A DNA stretch of 64,000 nt, taken from Strix aluco (lineage: Eukaryota; Chordata; Aves; Strigiformes; Strigidae). The notes under the pieces are model-generated. The model did no database searches. It was given only the letters and a program-made list of their open reading frames with translations, and was not told the origin of the DNA. This document shows positions 12,545 to 25,150 of the stretch, piece by piece; positions within the stretch are counted from its first letter, which is position 1; each line of letters starts with the position of its first letter. The stretch spans positions 4,817,698-4,881,697 of the forward strand of contig NC_133939.1 in NCBI RefSeq assembly GCF_031877795.1, given 5' to 3'. The position numbers and the translations under genes are program-made.

Positions 12545-13480
12545 GCATGGCGATGCTTCATTTCTGTTGTGGTTTGAGCTCAGAGAGCAACTGAGCACCA
12601 CACAGCCACTCACCCACCCCTTCCCCCCAAGAGCTGGGAAGGAGGAAAGCAGAAGACCCATGAACTTGAGATAAGGACAGGGAGGGATGATCTCATCCTT
12701 TAAGGCACAGGCAAAAACCAGACTCATTAGGGGAAGAAAAAAAAAATAAATTTAACGCAGACACTAACAACAACATGTCACTGAGAGTAGGACTGTGAGC
12801 AGCATTGCCACATCTTGAAACACCTTCTCCTATCCCTCCCTCCTTCCTGGGCTCAGCTTTACTCCCAGTATCTCTACCTTCTCTCCAGCGGTGCAGGGGG
12901 CAGGGAATGAGGGGTGCAGCCAGTCCTGCCACTTCTTCCTCCCAGGGAGGTGGGCGGAACTTCTGACATTCCTCCCCTGTTCCAGCACGGTCCCCCTCTC
13001 ACAGGAGACAGTCCTCCACAAACTAACTCCAACATGAGTCACTCCTACAGGCCTGTGGGTCACCCCAATGTGTTGCAGTCCTCCCAGCACCGAACTACAA
13101 CAGCAGGGCCTTCTTCCCACAGAGTCCCGGCCTTCTTCGGGTGCAGTCACCTGCCCCAGTGTGAAGCCCCACATGCCACAAATCGGTCTCTGCTCCACCA
13201 CAGACTCCCCTTTGGGTGGCAGGGGGGTGGCGCTGCCCTCTCACCACGAGATACAGGGGAGTCTCTGCTCTGGCACACCTTCCCCCTTCCTCCTCCTTTC
13301 TTCCACAGTGTTCACAGAGGTGTCCTCCTCGCAACTCCTTCTCACAGCTCCTCCTCCACCTCTCAAGTTCCCCTTCTTAAATACGTTATCACCGAGGCAC
13401 AGCCACCGTAGCTAGTTGTCTCAGCCTTGGCCAGAGTCAGGTCTGAGTTGGAGCCAGGGGAGCTTTGAGAAGCTTCTCAC
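12545..13480 (-). repeat. Avian interspersed repeat copy B (reverse orientation)
   Basis: Read on the minus strand this roughly 930-base GC-rich block repeats the landmark order of the 5750-6262 block. It has a GC-rich 5' part, an AT-rich tract with a GAGTCTGGTTTTTGCC segment, a TCCTTATCTC stretch, and a GTGGTGCTCAGTTGC...AAACCAC end. It extends further toward its 5' side than copy A. ORFs of up to 165 codons on either strand reflect low stop density and are not conserved proteins I recognise. Family name is uncertain: CR1 subfamily leader or LTR-like. Confidence 0.6.
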
Positions 13481-13751
13481 AGGGGGTCACCATTGCAGCT
13501 CCCTCCCCTGCTACCAAAACCCCACCACTCACTCAAGCCAGGACATTTTCCTACATCCTTCCAAATCATACTGAACATATTATCATTACTGCTCCATATT
13601 CCTCTTCCAAATACATTTGTCTGCTCTTGCTGTTATCCATTTAGCACCCAGTACGGACTGCAGTTCCCAACCTGCAAAGGCACGCCAACAACAAAAGCAA
13701 AAAACTGGGGGAGTTGGCTGATACACCAGATGCTTGTGCTGCTGTTCTGAG

Positions 13752-14098
13752 AGCCCTGGGCAGGCTGGAGCAACGGACAAACAGGAATCGCGTGAAGTTC
13801 AGTAAAGGGAACCACACAGTCTGGTACCTGGGGAGAAACAACCCCACGCACGGGTTTGGGACCAACCATCTGGAAAGCTGCTTTTCCAAGAGAGAGCTGG
13901 TAGACAACAACTTGAACAGGAGGCAGCAATACACCCTTGCTGCAAAGGCCAGCAGCATCTCCTGGGCTGCTTTAGGCAGAGCACTGCCAGCACGACAAGG
14001 GAGGTGACCCTTCCCCATTACTCAGGGCTGATGAGACTTATCTGGAGCGCTGTGTCCAGCGCTGGGCTCCTCGGTACAAGTGAGACACAGACATATGT
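13752..14098 (+). mobile_element. CR1 retroposon fragment (reverse-transcriptase C-terminal region)
   Basis: On the plus strand the sequence follows the CR1 RT region. It reads NRNRVKFSKGNHTVWYLGRN, then a diverged ALAAK-like stretch, SISWAALGRALPAR, and at the DNA level the GTCCAGCGCTGGGCTCCTC landmark (14,055-14,073). Frameshifts break the frame after about 14,007. It is an old, dead copy truncated at both ends. Confidence 0.8.
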
Positions 14099-16094
14099 TG
14101 CTTTGCAGTAAAGGGACAACTTTGAACAGTGTGGCATACAGTTTGGCTAGGGGTCACTCAGAACAGCAAGATGAGGATGGACAGTTGTTTTTTCCTCAGA
14201 AAATGTCAATAAGAAATTAATACATAAAACAAAATAGTGGAAGTGAGCTCAGGGGTAGTGTGTATAATACAAGAAAAATGTAAGGCCAAGAACAACAAAG
14301 TCAGACTGTACACAAAATGAAAGACTTTAGTAGATGTCCATTAGCATTGACTACAGTTTCTTTTTTTCCCTTTCCTTTAGAGGTATTTCCAGATGCGTTA
14401 CATATACATGTGGGAACAAGAATTATCTCGTGGCAACCGCTAGCTGTCCATTTAACCTCACCTTCTATTTCAGTTGTCTCCTCAGCTGCACTCTACAGTT
14501 GCACCAACATGTAGAACTGATTCTACACGCAAAACAGCTGTTATTGCTTCCTCTTACCAAACGCTTTTAGCCTAGAAATGTCCTGTCCAGTCAGCCAGAA
14601 AAATAATCTGAAGTCTCACTTTCTAGTGTGCAATATTATTCTGTGCTATTCACAATTACGAATGCAAGGCCTCACACTGAAAGGTTACTCAAATCACCTC
14701 TTGCAGAGCTGGGAATAAAATTCTTAAACGACAAAAACCTCCAAGTCATACTACCACATTTCTATACTTAGTTTTCTGTCTCTAAAAATGTATGAACTGC
14801 CAAAAACAATCAGTTTTTCTGTACCTTCTGCTACTGTTTCCAGGAGGCAGCAGCTAATTCCTGTACCGTGTATGTCTGTGCCGAGGCACTGACACTAAGA
14901 TCACACGAGAAAGCTGATACAGTCTTTTAACAATGGTTATAACAGTGTGGTTGATCCAAATGTCACATATCACTCACACAATTTTGTTCCACCATCTCCA
15001 GTGTTTACTTCAATAGTTTTTAGCCATACTATCATATACTGCCTTCTTATAATGCCTAGGATGGCTAATACTAAAGATATTAATCAAATGCTTTGTGCAA
15101 ACAATTGCCTGTAGATATGGCTTGCTCAAGAACAAAAGTTTTATCCTTTCCAATTTGTAATAATTATTTTTAATAGAAATAAATTTGATGGACTGAGCAT
15201 ACAAAAAGAAACTTGCTTTCCCTTTGTTATTCTTATAGACTCTTCAGACATAACTGCACCTCACTCTGCAGACACCCAGTGAGACACTTGACCTGATTTT
15301 CTGCAGCACTGAGCATTCACAACTGTGACTGAGATCACTGGGGGCTATGGGCACTCCGTCACTCATAAGACAAATAATTATGGTCTGATTGCACAAGACT
15401 AAAAGTTAAGGCACTGAGTTCTAATGCTAGTCCAATATCTGGATGATTAAGATCTACATTAACAATTTTCTCCTTGCCATCTGCCCATTAGGATAACATC
15501 AGCTACCTACCAGCCTCCTACCCACCTGCTCTGAACATAAAATACACGTAAGAAAGTTAGTTTCTACTGTCCTCAAACTGTGCACATGAATAGATGGATC
15601 CTTGAAGTCTTCTGCTTCCCTGCACTTGTATTTCCAAGACTCAGAAGGCATCTTGAGAAGATAAACTCACTCATGTTTTTAACATGATGCAAGAACATTG
15701 AGAATCACCAAAAAAAGCCCACAGAACTAATTTAAAGTTGAGAAAGATTATGCCTATGATGGAAACTGTGGAACCATCCTCCAAACAAAAGACTGAGCAA
15801 CCAGGGAAACTTGCAAAAGATTGAATAATGATATTGATAGCATAACTGTCCACCATACCTTAGCATAAAGTTTTGAAAGATAGTTATCAAGACAATGAAA
15901 TGCTTCCCCCTAAAATGAGCCATCCAGTTCAGATGATTTCTTAGTAAGCCAATTCAGCTCACTAAAATGGCATAAAACTTTTCAGGGTTTTGCAGTTAAT
16001 TTTAGTGAGCCCAGCCAGGGTTCCAGGAGGCTCAGAAACACCAGTGTGCAGAAAAGTGACAGACGAATACAGCTGGACACAAACAGGACTGAAG

Positions 16095-16420
16095 GAGGGT
16101 GATGGCTTTTTCAATATATAAAAAGTGCTGCAAAGGCAGTGGAGAGGAAGAATAAACTCTTTTTCTCAGTGAGAACAGGACAAGTTATGGGTTTAAACTG
16201 CAGCAAGGAAAATTCAGGTAAGACACTGAGAAAAACTTGACAAGGACTCGGGATAAACTGCAATAGTTTGTTCAAGTGTGAATTATCCACCACTGAAGAT
16301 TTTTTTATTTTCCCAAATAGATGGGTCACACTTGTCAGGTACAACAAACGTTGCAAAGTTTGTGGTAAAAGCTTATTCCTAAGAAATTGAAACAGCTGGG
16401 AAAAAACAGGCAAGGCTTTG
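16095..16420 (+). mobile_element. Old CR1 fragment (near 3' end of ORF2)
   Basis: The plus strand contains GGGTTTAAACTGCAGCAAGG followed by a decayed form of the RLDIRKNFL...HWNRLPREVVESPSL region of CR1. It is preceded by an ATATAAAAAGTGCTGCAAAG segment matching the CR1 YIKGCCK stretch. Many indels are present and no ORF survives. The degree of decay suggests insertion long before the 29.5-kb copy. Confidence 0.65.
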
Positions 16421-18005
16421 GGAATACAGCCTGCTTCGGGTCTGAAAACATGGCATAACTGTAACTGCCTGCTGGAGGGAAAAGGGTGAGAACTAGATGA
16501 ACTCTTGATATCCCTTCTTACCCCCCTAGTTCTTCTAATGTTTCTGTGACTTTACCCTCAATCAAATCCATGTGTGACAATAATTAAAATTAAATCCAGT
16601 GATTAAATTCACACTCAAGCACTTCTGTGAGTGATTGCTTATTCCTGCAAAATAATCCACATGTAGAGGAAGGCAGGAATCCCTGGTGTAGTCAAACACA
16701 TTTAGATGGTCACACAGGCTTTGGATTTTCATCTCTGTACAGCACAAAGCACAACAGGCCAAGAGCGTACACAGTCTACAAGCACACTGGAAGCAGTGTT
16801 AATAGATTTTTATGCTACCTCAGAAAAAGCATTTACTCATCTGTAATTTTTCTCGGCAGTGGACATCTGGTGTTCTATTATTCATTGCATCTGGAAAATT
16901 GCCAACAATAAAACCAATTTTCACAAAAAGAAGCAAAGCCTCACATGCAGAACACTGGAATAAAGGAAAAAAACTCTCCATGATTCAGGTTTTTGTTCTT
17001 TTGGGATTTGTTTCTTTGCTTTGTCTTTTCTTTTTTCTCATATGGGACACTGATGAGAATAGCCAAGAGAAAGTGCAGAACATTTTGTCCAGATTATCAA
17101 AGAAAACATGCATTTTGAAGTCGCATATAAATTAAAAACTCTGGGAATTGACTAACTATGGTACTCATATGAACTTTAGGGGGATGTGCACAAAAGCTTG
17201 AGGAAAATAAGGTCGCTAAAATAATAACTTCTCTAAGTTCACACAGCTGCTAACAGAAAGAATATTTAATGGTTAATATAGAGAGACTCTTGCATGTATC
17301 AAGTAGAAATAAATGTAGGACCACTCTAAAGTGAAATATTCCATCAATTTCCTGACAGGCACCTTTATTATCCTCCCCTCAAAGGAAAATGAGGGCATGA
17401 TGGTTCTTCAAAAGAAGAAGGTAGTGTTGAAGGACTACATTAAAGCACTCCTGCCACTGAAAACCGCTCATTCAGGAAGCCACGTGTCTTGGGACTCCAA
17501 GCTTCGAGAAGCAGCTCCATCTATTTGCTAGACCTGCCAGGATCCTTGTCCTTACAAAGATGTCACGATCCAAGTCTCTCAAACAGCAAAGATTCCTGGA
17601 CATTATCTAGGTGTGAAAGGCTCTACTCAGTATTCGTACTTACTCCAGAGATAACCCTTACAAAGTTTTAAGCCAAGAGAGTCTTTCGATGCTATCAGTT
17701 CAAGAACGGGAAGATCCTGGAGTACCAGTTTTCCCCAGTCCAGGGACTACAGCAATGTTCATATGACAACACCTATGGATTGCTGTACTACTGCCTCTCT
17801 ATTAACAGGATGGACATTCAGCTCAACCCTCAGCCTGATGTCACTAACTGGCATCTGTTCTACTAAAGCTCCTTTTTCACTCGAATACAATCCTTTTGTG
17901 TACATGAGGGTATGTGGATTTTTTTAAAATTATTAAATCCCTCATGTTTTGAGCTCCTTAGAAGAGAGGTTGCGTTTAATAAAGGGATTAGCAAATATCC
18001 AATAG

Positions 18006-18044
18006 GCATTGGTAGCATAGTGGTATCTTTCTGCAGTGAGGCAG
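18006..18044 (+). pseudogene. tRNA-Gly-like 5' half (pseudogene fragment)
   Basis: The first 19 bases, GCATTGGTAGCATAGTGGT, match the start of a vertebrate tRNA-Gly (TCC type, GCGTTGGTGGTATAGTGGT) at 16 of 19 positions, including the internal A box. All three differences are transitions. A CTGC/GCAG stem follows at the place of the anticodon arm. No T arm or B box (GGTTCGA) follows, so this is a 5' half only and cannot be a working tRNA gene. It may be an independent retro-insertion or the head of a tRNA-derived SINE. Confidence 0.5.
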
Positions 18045-18524
18045 TCTAAATACCCTCGCTTTTAGTAACCATTTTTAACTTGTACTGTCATTAAGTGGAC
18101 AGGGGTTCCACTCATGCTTTTGATTTAAGTGGGAATAAATTTCAGCAAGAATCTGAAGTAAGCTGTTTTCCTTCAACTGTTAACTATTTCTATCCCAAAT
18201 AACTCTGTAAATTATTTTTTTTAGAAAATCCACATTTGCCTTAGTATAAAAGGGACTTCTCAGAAGATCTTTTGACTCTTGATTCTTGATGCTCTGCTGG
18301 AGTATTGACAGAACATAGTGGCGTAGCACGGAGAGGGAGTAATTTTCATATCCTTCCTCTATCCGTTAGCAAGAGTACCTAAATTACAAATACCTGCCAA
18401 GTTCCTAAAAAGAGTTTGTGAAAACTGAAAAGAGCCAAAAAAGTAGCAGAGGTATACTAAAAAAAGATGGTTAACCAATAAAGTCATTAAATAGAAAAAA
18501 ATATATCTATTAATTACAGAATCA

Positions 18525-20345
18525 AACCCTACTTCCCAACCCCAACAATTTGCTGAGAAAACCCAACTTCATACCAAACCAGACACCCTTCACCTACATC
18601 TTGCACCACTACAATTCCTCTTCTGAAACAAGCCACAACCGCATCCTTTCAGGGAAAAAGTGCCCAAGCCTTAAATCCCACCATGTCCAAGATACCAAAG
18701 AAAGAGCTGTAAGTAATCCCAAACCCTGACAATCAGCAAAACAAGCTGGCAAGTCTGACTTCATTCCTCTTCACCTTAAAACTCGTTTCAAGTTCTCTTC
18801 CCAGTAAACTAAGATTCTCCTATTCTAGGAATTTTTTCATATGCTCCCCAAGACTGAGAAGCCTGGCAGGTCTTTAGTCCAAGTACAACAGATGGAACAA
18901 AAACCATCAGAATGCATTAAAGAATTTCTCTCTTTACTACTCAGCAAGCCAGTTATCCTCAAGACAAACTAAACAGCATCTATAAACCACACAAATCACC
19001 CCTCCAAAGCCATCAATGCTACCACAAATATATTAAATCAGGTCACCGATTTCTCATTTTGTGATATCATATTTTGCCTTAAGAATTTACAAGAACAACA
19101 CCACCAGTATCCATATGCTGCTAAATACCTTCTCAATCCATCCCAACATGACACTGCTCCAGTCCAAAGGCACTGGAACAGACCCATCAATATGCTGAAA
19201 TCGTCATGGGCTTACTTAAGAAATTCTGAAGATATAACCGTGGCTATTCCTTTCCTAAAACATACAGATGACATCTACTTTCTAGTCTGAAAACTCATTG
19301 TTTCAGTCATCCAATGTGTGATACCAAGCAAACCCTTTTCCATCAAACTGTTCCCAGAGCCTACACTGCTATCAGTTTCCTGTCCACCACACCTACTGTC
19401 ACAAAGCCAACAACGTGAAATTCAAACAAGCCATAACATATAGGCAATGTATCCAAACCACAGCACGTGCTGCGAAGACGCTCATCATTGCACTCCTTCA
19501 CTGATCTAAAGAGAACCTTCTCCAAAGACACAGCCACATAAAAACATATCCATGTTTTGAACGAGCAGAAGAAACATCACTGAGATGTACTCCAACAGAT
19601 GCATCTGCTGATTGTACATCCTCGATTATTACAAATGGCTCAGCTTATGACTTACATCAGCTATACAGTTAAAACCTCTACCAGACAAAGCATACCTTAA
19701 AATACTTGCCTCTCATCCTCCAATCTTAAAACCACCCGACCACCACAATAAACTTAGGTGAGGAAGTATGTTTTTCCAAAAAGCCTTGCAAACAGGTCTC
19801 CCCAGTGACCATCAATGCCTCATACTGCCAGCAAAATTCAAACTCAAATCCACAGATCCCAGACTAACATAATTCATCAAAGCTCCAAGATGACTTTCCC
19901 AAAACTACACAGGTGAAAACCCACAGCAGGACTGACTAACAGCAAACACTGAAACAATCATTTACCAGCAAAACACTTCGCAGAACAAAACCATTCCACT
20001 TCTAAGTTCCCACTCCTGATCCTAAAGACTTGGGAAAGCATATGGCTGGAAATTAAAAATTCACAATAATTTTAAATAATTGACTCAGAAGAGAAAGTGG
20101 CTTTATTACACATTAGTTTCTTCCATCCTTATAACTTATCTCTCTGCCCCACAGGCAATTCTGATTTCAATATCCTCCCCTCGCTGCAGCAGGGCTCACA
20201 GAAATTAATTGCTTTCCACCTGTACTGAGCTTGAGAATTGTGATTTTATTTCAGGCTAAAGATGTTTGATCCAGAAGCCTGTCTACTTTTATCAGCAATG
20301 TCAACTGACCTAAAAAATACATTACCCGTACCTATGAGCCTTTCC
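18525..20345 (+). mobile_element. Decayed Penelope-like retroelement (tentative)
   Basis: About 1.5 kb (18,525-20,035) is strikingly A/C-rich and G-poor on the plus strand, unlike its flanks. By hand count the first full line holds about 22 A, 23 C, 11 T and 4 G in 60 bases. Amniote Penelope-like ORFs have this same bias. In one frame at 19,261-19,278 a HTDDIY reading fits the RT catalytic YxDD motif. Further on, KQAITYRQC and PPILKPPDHHNKLR-like readings resemble post-RT segments of such elements. The tail at about 20,271-20,334 (GAAGCCTGTCTACTTTTATC and onward) resembles the AAGCTTGTCTCTTTCACC-type 3' end I associate with these elements. No ORF survives and no GIY-YIG domain is readable. 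Identification rests on recall and eye alignment. Confidence 0.45.
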
Positions 20346-23300
20346 TGATGTGGATTCTGACACGAGGGGAAAAAAAAGGAATCTAAGGACTCAAGAAATT
20401 AAAGATAAGCTAACTGGGGTTGTCTACCCACCAGCATTCCCTAATGACCTCCCTGACAGACCAGTCACAAGAAATCAATGAAATGATAAGAAGAAATAGG
20501 AGAGAAGTTATTATCAAGTACTACATAAAATTGGAAATAGTTCTGCAATAGGCCAAAATGTAAGTATCACTAGGGAAAAGACAAATTAGCACCTGGCAAC
20601 AAGATTCATTTTAGCTCAGTAAATAATCCTTTTAGAATTCAGTGCTGAAATTAATTTTGGTTAGTCAACAACCCTAGAAGAATCAGTAGGGGGTGAAACT
20701 GTCTATTCTTTGCTGTTTAAAAACATCTTGCACACCACAATAAATCCATTAAAAGGAAACTTTCTTGGGAAAAAATGTTTAAAAAAAGTAGTATCTCTTT
20801 CATTGCTTGTTCATTGCTCCAGATAGAGGAATGATGACTGTACAGATGGAAGAAGATAATCGCACTGTGTGAAACCAATTGAGAGCCCAGCTCCAAACTG
20901 GATAAACTGAAACACCAGACAAGCGTTATGTGAAATACAAGGAGAAGAGGCAAGAACAGAGAAGCCAATGCACAAGCTGGACAAGAAGCTGATTTGGCCT
21001 CATTTCCCAAGGACCTCACATCCAACCAGGCTGTTTGCCCTCCCTCTCTTGACAGGTTTTCAACGTGTTGCCAAATGCAAACAGATCTGACAGAAGGATA
21101 GGTACCTCAAAAGATTATTTTTGGAAATAAGCACTGGCTGGGCCTAGTGCTTCTGTGAGGGTGAAGGCTGGGGCCAGGATCAGCAGAGCCACTGTCCTGA
21201 TTATCAGGCACATAGCTTAGAGCTGGACACCCTCATGTCCTGCTCTGCCCAGGTTCAGGAAGGGGCTGAGAGGCTGAGAATGCTGCACACAGCGTGGGGA
21301 GCCTGCAAGGACACGGGTGAACTACAGGATTTACTGCAGTAAGGAACACAACAGGATTACCAAAACAGGCTTCACTAACTCCACTGACCATACAACAACT
21401 TATTTCTCACTTTCTTCCTCTTTGCCCTTTAATATTGTTTTTCCTCTTGACTCAATACAAACATGTTTACTTGAAGACACGATGACAACTCAAACTGTAA
21501 AGCTATCACCAGTTTACTTGGATACCCAGACTGTAAGTTGCAAACACTGATGCTCCTTTTCTAAAAAAAAAAAAAAAAATAATCTGTATTTTGCATTGCT
21601 TACAGTAATATGGGAACACCTTTTTTATTTCTGAACAGTTACTTGGACAAGCAGATGACAAAAACTGGAAATAGTGTGACTGTCTGAGCAAGCATCATTC
21701 ATTTTCATGCTTCTGTTCCATGAGCTTTAAAACCTAGTCAAAAGTGCTTTCTCCCAGTAATGCTGACAGCAGCCCTTCCTCCTGGACAAGGAGGGTATTT
21801 TGATCTGGGAGATATTTATCAAAACAGTTCAACGGATTAACGCAGCTGTTGGGCTTTATGAAATAGCTCAGATAATATTTAGCCAAAATGGACCACTTAA
21901 AAAAGAGACAGAAGAAAGAAGAGATCTCGCCTCACTTGGAAAGGTTGCCATCAGATGAAAGCTGCTCCATGACGGTAATGAAGCCACAAAGAGTTCCAGC
22001 ATGAACTGGCAGAGTGCTTTATTTTTCTAAAGATACCCAGAGAGGAAACCTTGTGGTACTGGAAAGCTAGAACACGGGCTTTTCCAGCAACTAAAACTGT
22101 AACCCTTTCCCCTCCCACTGGAAAAAAAAGCAATGAAACCTCCTCCCCACCCCAATCCCTAATAATAGTTAACCTCGACTGCGAGCTGAGAAAGGAAATC
22201 AAGGATTAACTACCAGTAGACTAGAAATACAGAGTAGCTGCAGTGAGATGTCTCACAGAAAACAGGATAACAGATGAAATCAAACATCTAACAGGACCCA
22301 TGCTGCACAAACCAGCATCTCCAAGGGACCCAGTAACAGGAACAACTTGGAATCCTGAGCCTATCCTGATACAACCAAAACCTGTTCAAAAATGTGCTGG
22401 GGGTTTAGGGGTATCTGGCTGGTTTCAGAGTCTGTGGAAGGTCACAGCTCTGTTCAGGGGAAGAGAAGAGTGACAAAATCAAGGTCAGTGTTCAGAGCAT
22501 GTATCCCACTATCTTCAGCTACTGGAACACAAACACACTGGCCACTCACAGAATTCTCTCCTGATGGTCTGTACATGCCTGCTAATATCAACCTTCTGCT
22601 TAGATAAACACAGTCTAACAAATCTCTTCCTGGTGAGTAAGAGATTAAGAAAAAAGGAAAAACTAACAGATGAGAGAAGCAAGAATCCTATGGCCTAGAG
22701 AAGAAGAGAATTCTCTTACCTCTACCATCAAATACAAGACACTGAAAATAGAAAAAGCACAGTTCTCTAAGCACTGCTGGTAAAACTGAAACTCAAGAGA
22801 AGCTCCAGAAGAAAAAAACTGCCATCATGAGAAGCTGAGGCTCTCCAGTGAGAGGGGAAATTCCAGCAGCTGATCCACACAAGAGGTTATTTTCCCCTCT
22901 AAGACTCACTGGCTTTTGTTTTTACAGAGAAGGATCAGACCATACAGTTTTAAATGTTGCAGAATTTACAGACACTTTCATCTGCACTTCAGAAAGATAG
23001 GAAAAGGATTTTCAGTATGTTTTACACAGTTACATAAAATGAAAATGCATACAGCAACTGATATCTGAAACTGTCAGGCTGTAAGAGCAAGAGTGGGAAT
23101 ATTGTGAAGCATTTCCTTAAACAGATTCTCAACTCTCATGAGATAAGCACAAGTTCTAACTGAAAACTGTAACCCCAGGAGTTAAATACAGGAACATTTC
23201 CTCTAGGAAGAACCCTTACAGAAAATACAAGGAAGATACAAGCTTTCATTTTTCTTGTACCTGGTCCTACCTCCATCTCCCTACAAATTATTCAAATAAA

Positions 23301-23998
23301 TTTAAACATTAATCTATCAGCATTGCCTTCGCCCTTGAGGCAAAGTTAGAGCAAGCTTTTCCAGAGTACACAGTATTTGCAAGTACATTTAATAAAGCAT
23401 TCAATAATCATTTAAATACTAAAAAAAGTCAAGGAAGTGGGTTTTTTTTCCCCAGGGGGTAAATCAACACTTAGCACTTTCACAAATCATGTTCTCAAAA
23501 CACAGAGAACAAACATAACTACCTATGAGGATAAAAAAAACCCCAACAAACCCACAACATGGAATAGAGATTTTCTTTTTTAGTAGAGTCTTGGGATGAG
23601 GTTTCATACAATGGTTGAACAAATCTGATGAGTTGCTGTTGTCCCTGCTCTTTCCTTCTACTCCTGGCCACAAGTTCCTGCTCCTTCCTTTAGGGCCACT
23701 TTGATACCAGTCTAGCCCTCAGCAAGCTGGTGAATGGAGGGACAGGAGACACTGGAAAAGAAGAGAAGGTAGCAAGCAGCTCAAGCCCTACTGCCCTCCC
23801 TCCACTCCTTGCCATGGTCTCTCACTGCTCCCATCCAGGCAGCAGAACAATTCCATCATATTGATTCAACTGCAAACGCAGCATTGTTTGTCCATTTCTT
23901 TCTGAGAACAAACAAGTTCATACAAAACAAAGTTCACATGACTATACTACTAAAAAAAAAACAACACTATAATTTTGAGAAAAATCTAGTGTATTACA

Positions 23999-24072
23999 CT
24001 ATCATTGGACTAGGTGATCTTCAAGGTCTTTTCCAACCGAGACGATTCTGTGATTCTATGATTCTGTGATCA
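23999..24072 (+). mobile_element. CR1 3' terminus with octamer repeats
   Basis: The sequence reads TTGGACTAGGTGATCTTCAA, then GGTCTTTTCCAACC, then ATTCTGTG-ATTCTATG-ATTCTGTG. This is the canonical avian CR1 3' end, and its orientation shows the element is in plus sense. Only about 74 bases remain, a severe 5' truncation typical of CR1. Confidence 0.92.
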
Positions 24073-25133
24073 TAAAACACTTGCTACACTTGACATTATT
24101 TTATCATAATCTAGAATGTGTTACCTTAAATGGTTATTTTTCCAGTATCTTAAGGCAGTGTTAATTCAAGACTGAAAATAATGGCTATAGGTTGATCACA
24201 CTAAAACACACAGATGAATGCTCTCTAATTAGAGCACTATAATGCTATTAAATAAAACCAGAAGAGACTGTTAAAGAACTATTTCAGAGAAGCCTACAGA
24301 TGTGAAGAATTTGGGAAAGAGTTCTCCGCACAGTACTTTTAGTTATGTTTCAGAGCAAACTAAAACCAGAAGTCAGTGGGAATTAGCACCTTCGGCCCCT
24401 CTGAAAATCCCAGTCACTGCCATCCGTGTACACTGACCTGAACTGCAGCTACCGTGGTTCCTCCCTCCTGTGGCTGCACTGGCATGTGGATTTCTGCCCA
24501 TTTACACAATCCAAGAAACCATCTAGCAATTTTTAAAATTGTTTTCAAGTTGTTCGTATCTGGATCAGCTCCCTGAACTGGCTCACCCCCTGTTCACACA
24601 AGCACAGGACTAGTGCTAGGGAAGAGATGGGAGCAGCGAGGGGAGAATGGGACCATGAGATTTATATTGGAGTAAATTGCTATAGGAATGCATTGTACCC
24701 TGCTGAAAGATCTTACAAATGAGGAAAAAGAAGCAATTTCTCAAAATTTTCACTTCCAGCATATAATACAGATGTACTTTGTCTTTAAAAATAGATCTTC
24801 ATGCTCAATAAAAACAACACATTGCTTTTGGATCAACTGAATATGTATTCTTTTCCTAACTAAACTCTAATGATGTCAAAGGAGAATGAGATTAAGGCAA
24901 TTTGGGGTTTTTTTATAATCTTTGCATAAATAGAAAGAAAACATCTAATTATAGCAGATGATAGCCATTTTCTTGCCAATACATGCAACATCTTAAGTAA
25001 GCACTTTCTCCACAAAATTCTTACCCTGTTTTTGAGGGGAGAGGACAGGGAGGGGGGGAAGGGCTACCTTCTTTCTGACTCTCACATTTCTCATTTTTCT
25101 ATCAGTATTAGTCTGCATTAACAGCCAAATCAT

Positions 25134-25150
25134 ACACACACACACACTCA
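25134..25150. repeat. Short (CA)n microsatellite
   Basis: A run of about eight CA units interrupted by CT lies in STAG1 intron 1. Confidence 0.7.

Noticed and set aside
12830-13415. ORFs of 115-165 codons on both strands
   Set aside because: They fall entirely in the GC-rich interspersed repeat copy B, and both strands are equally open.
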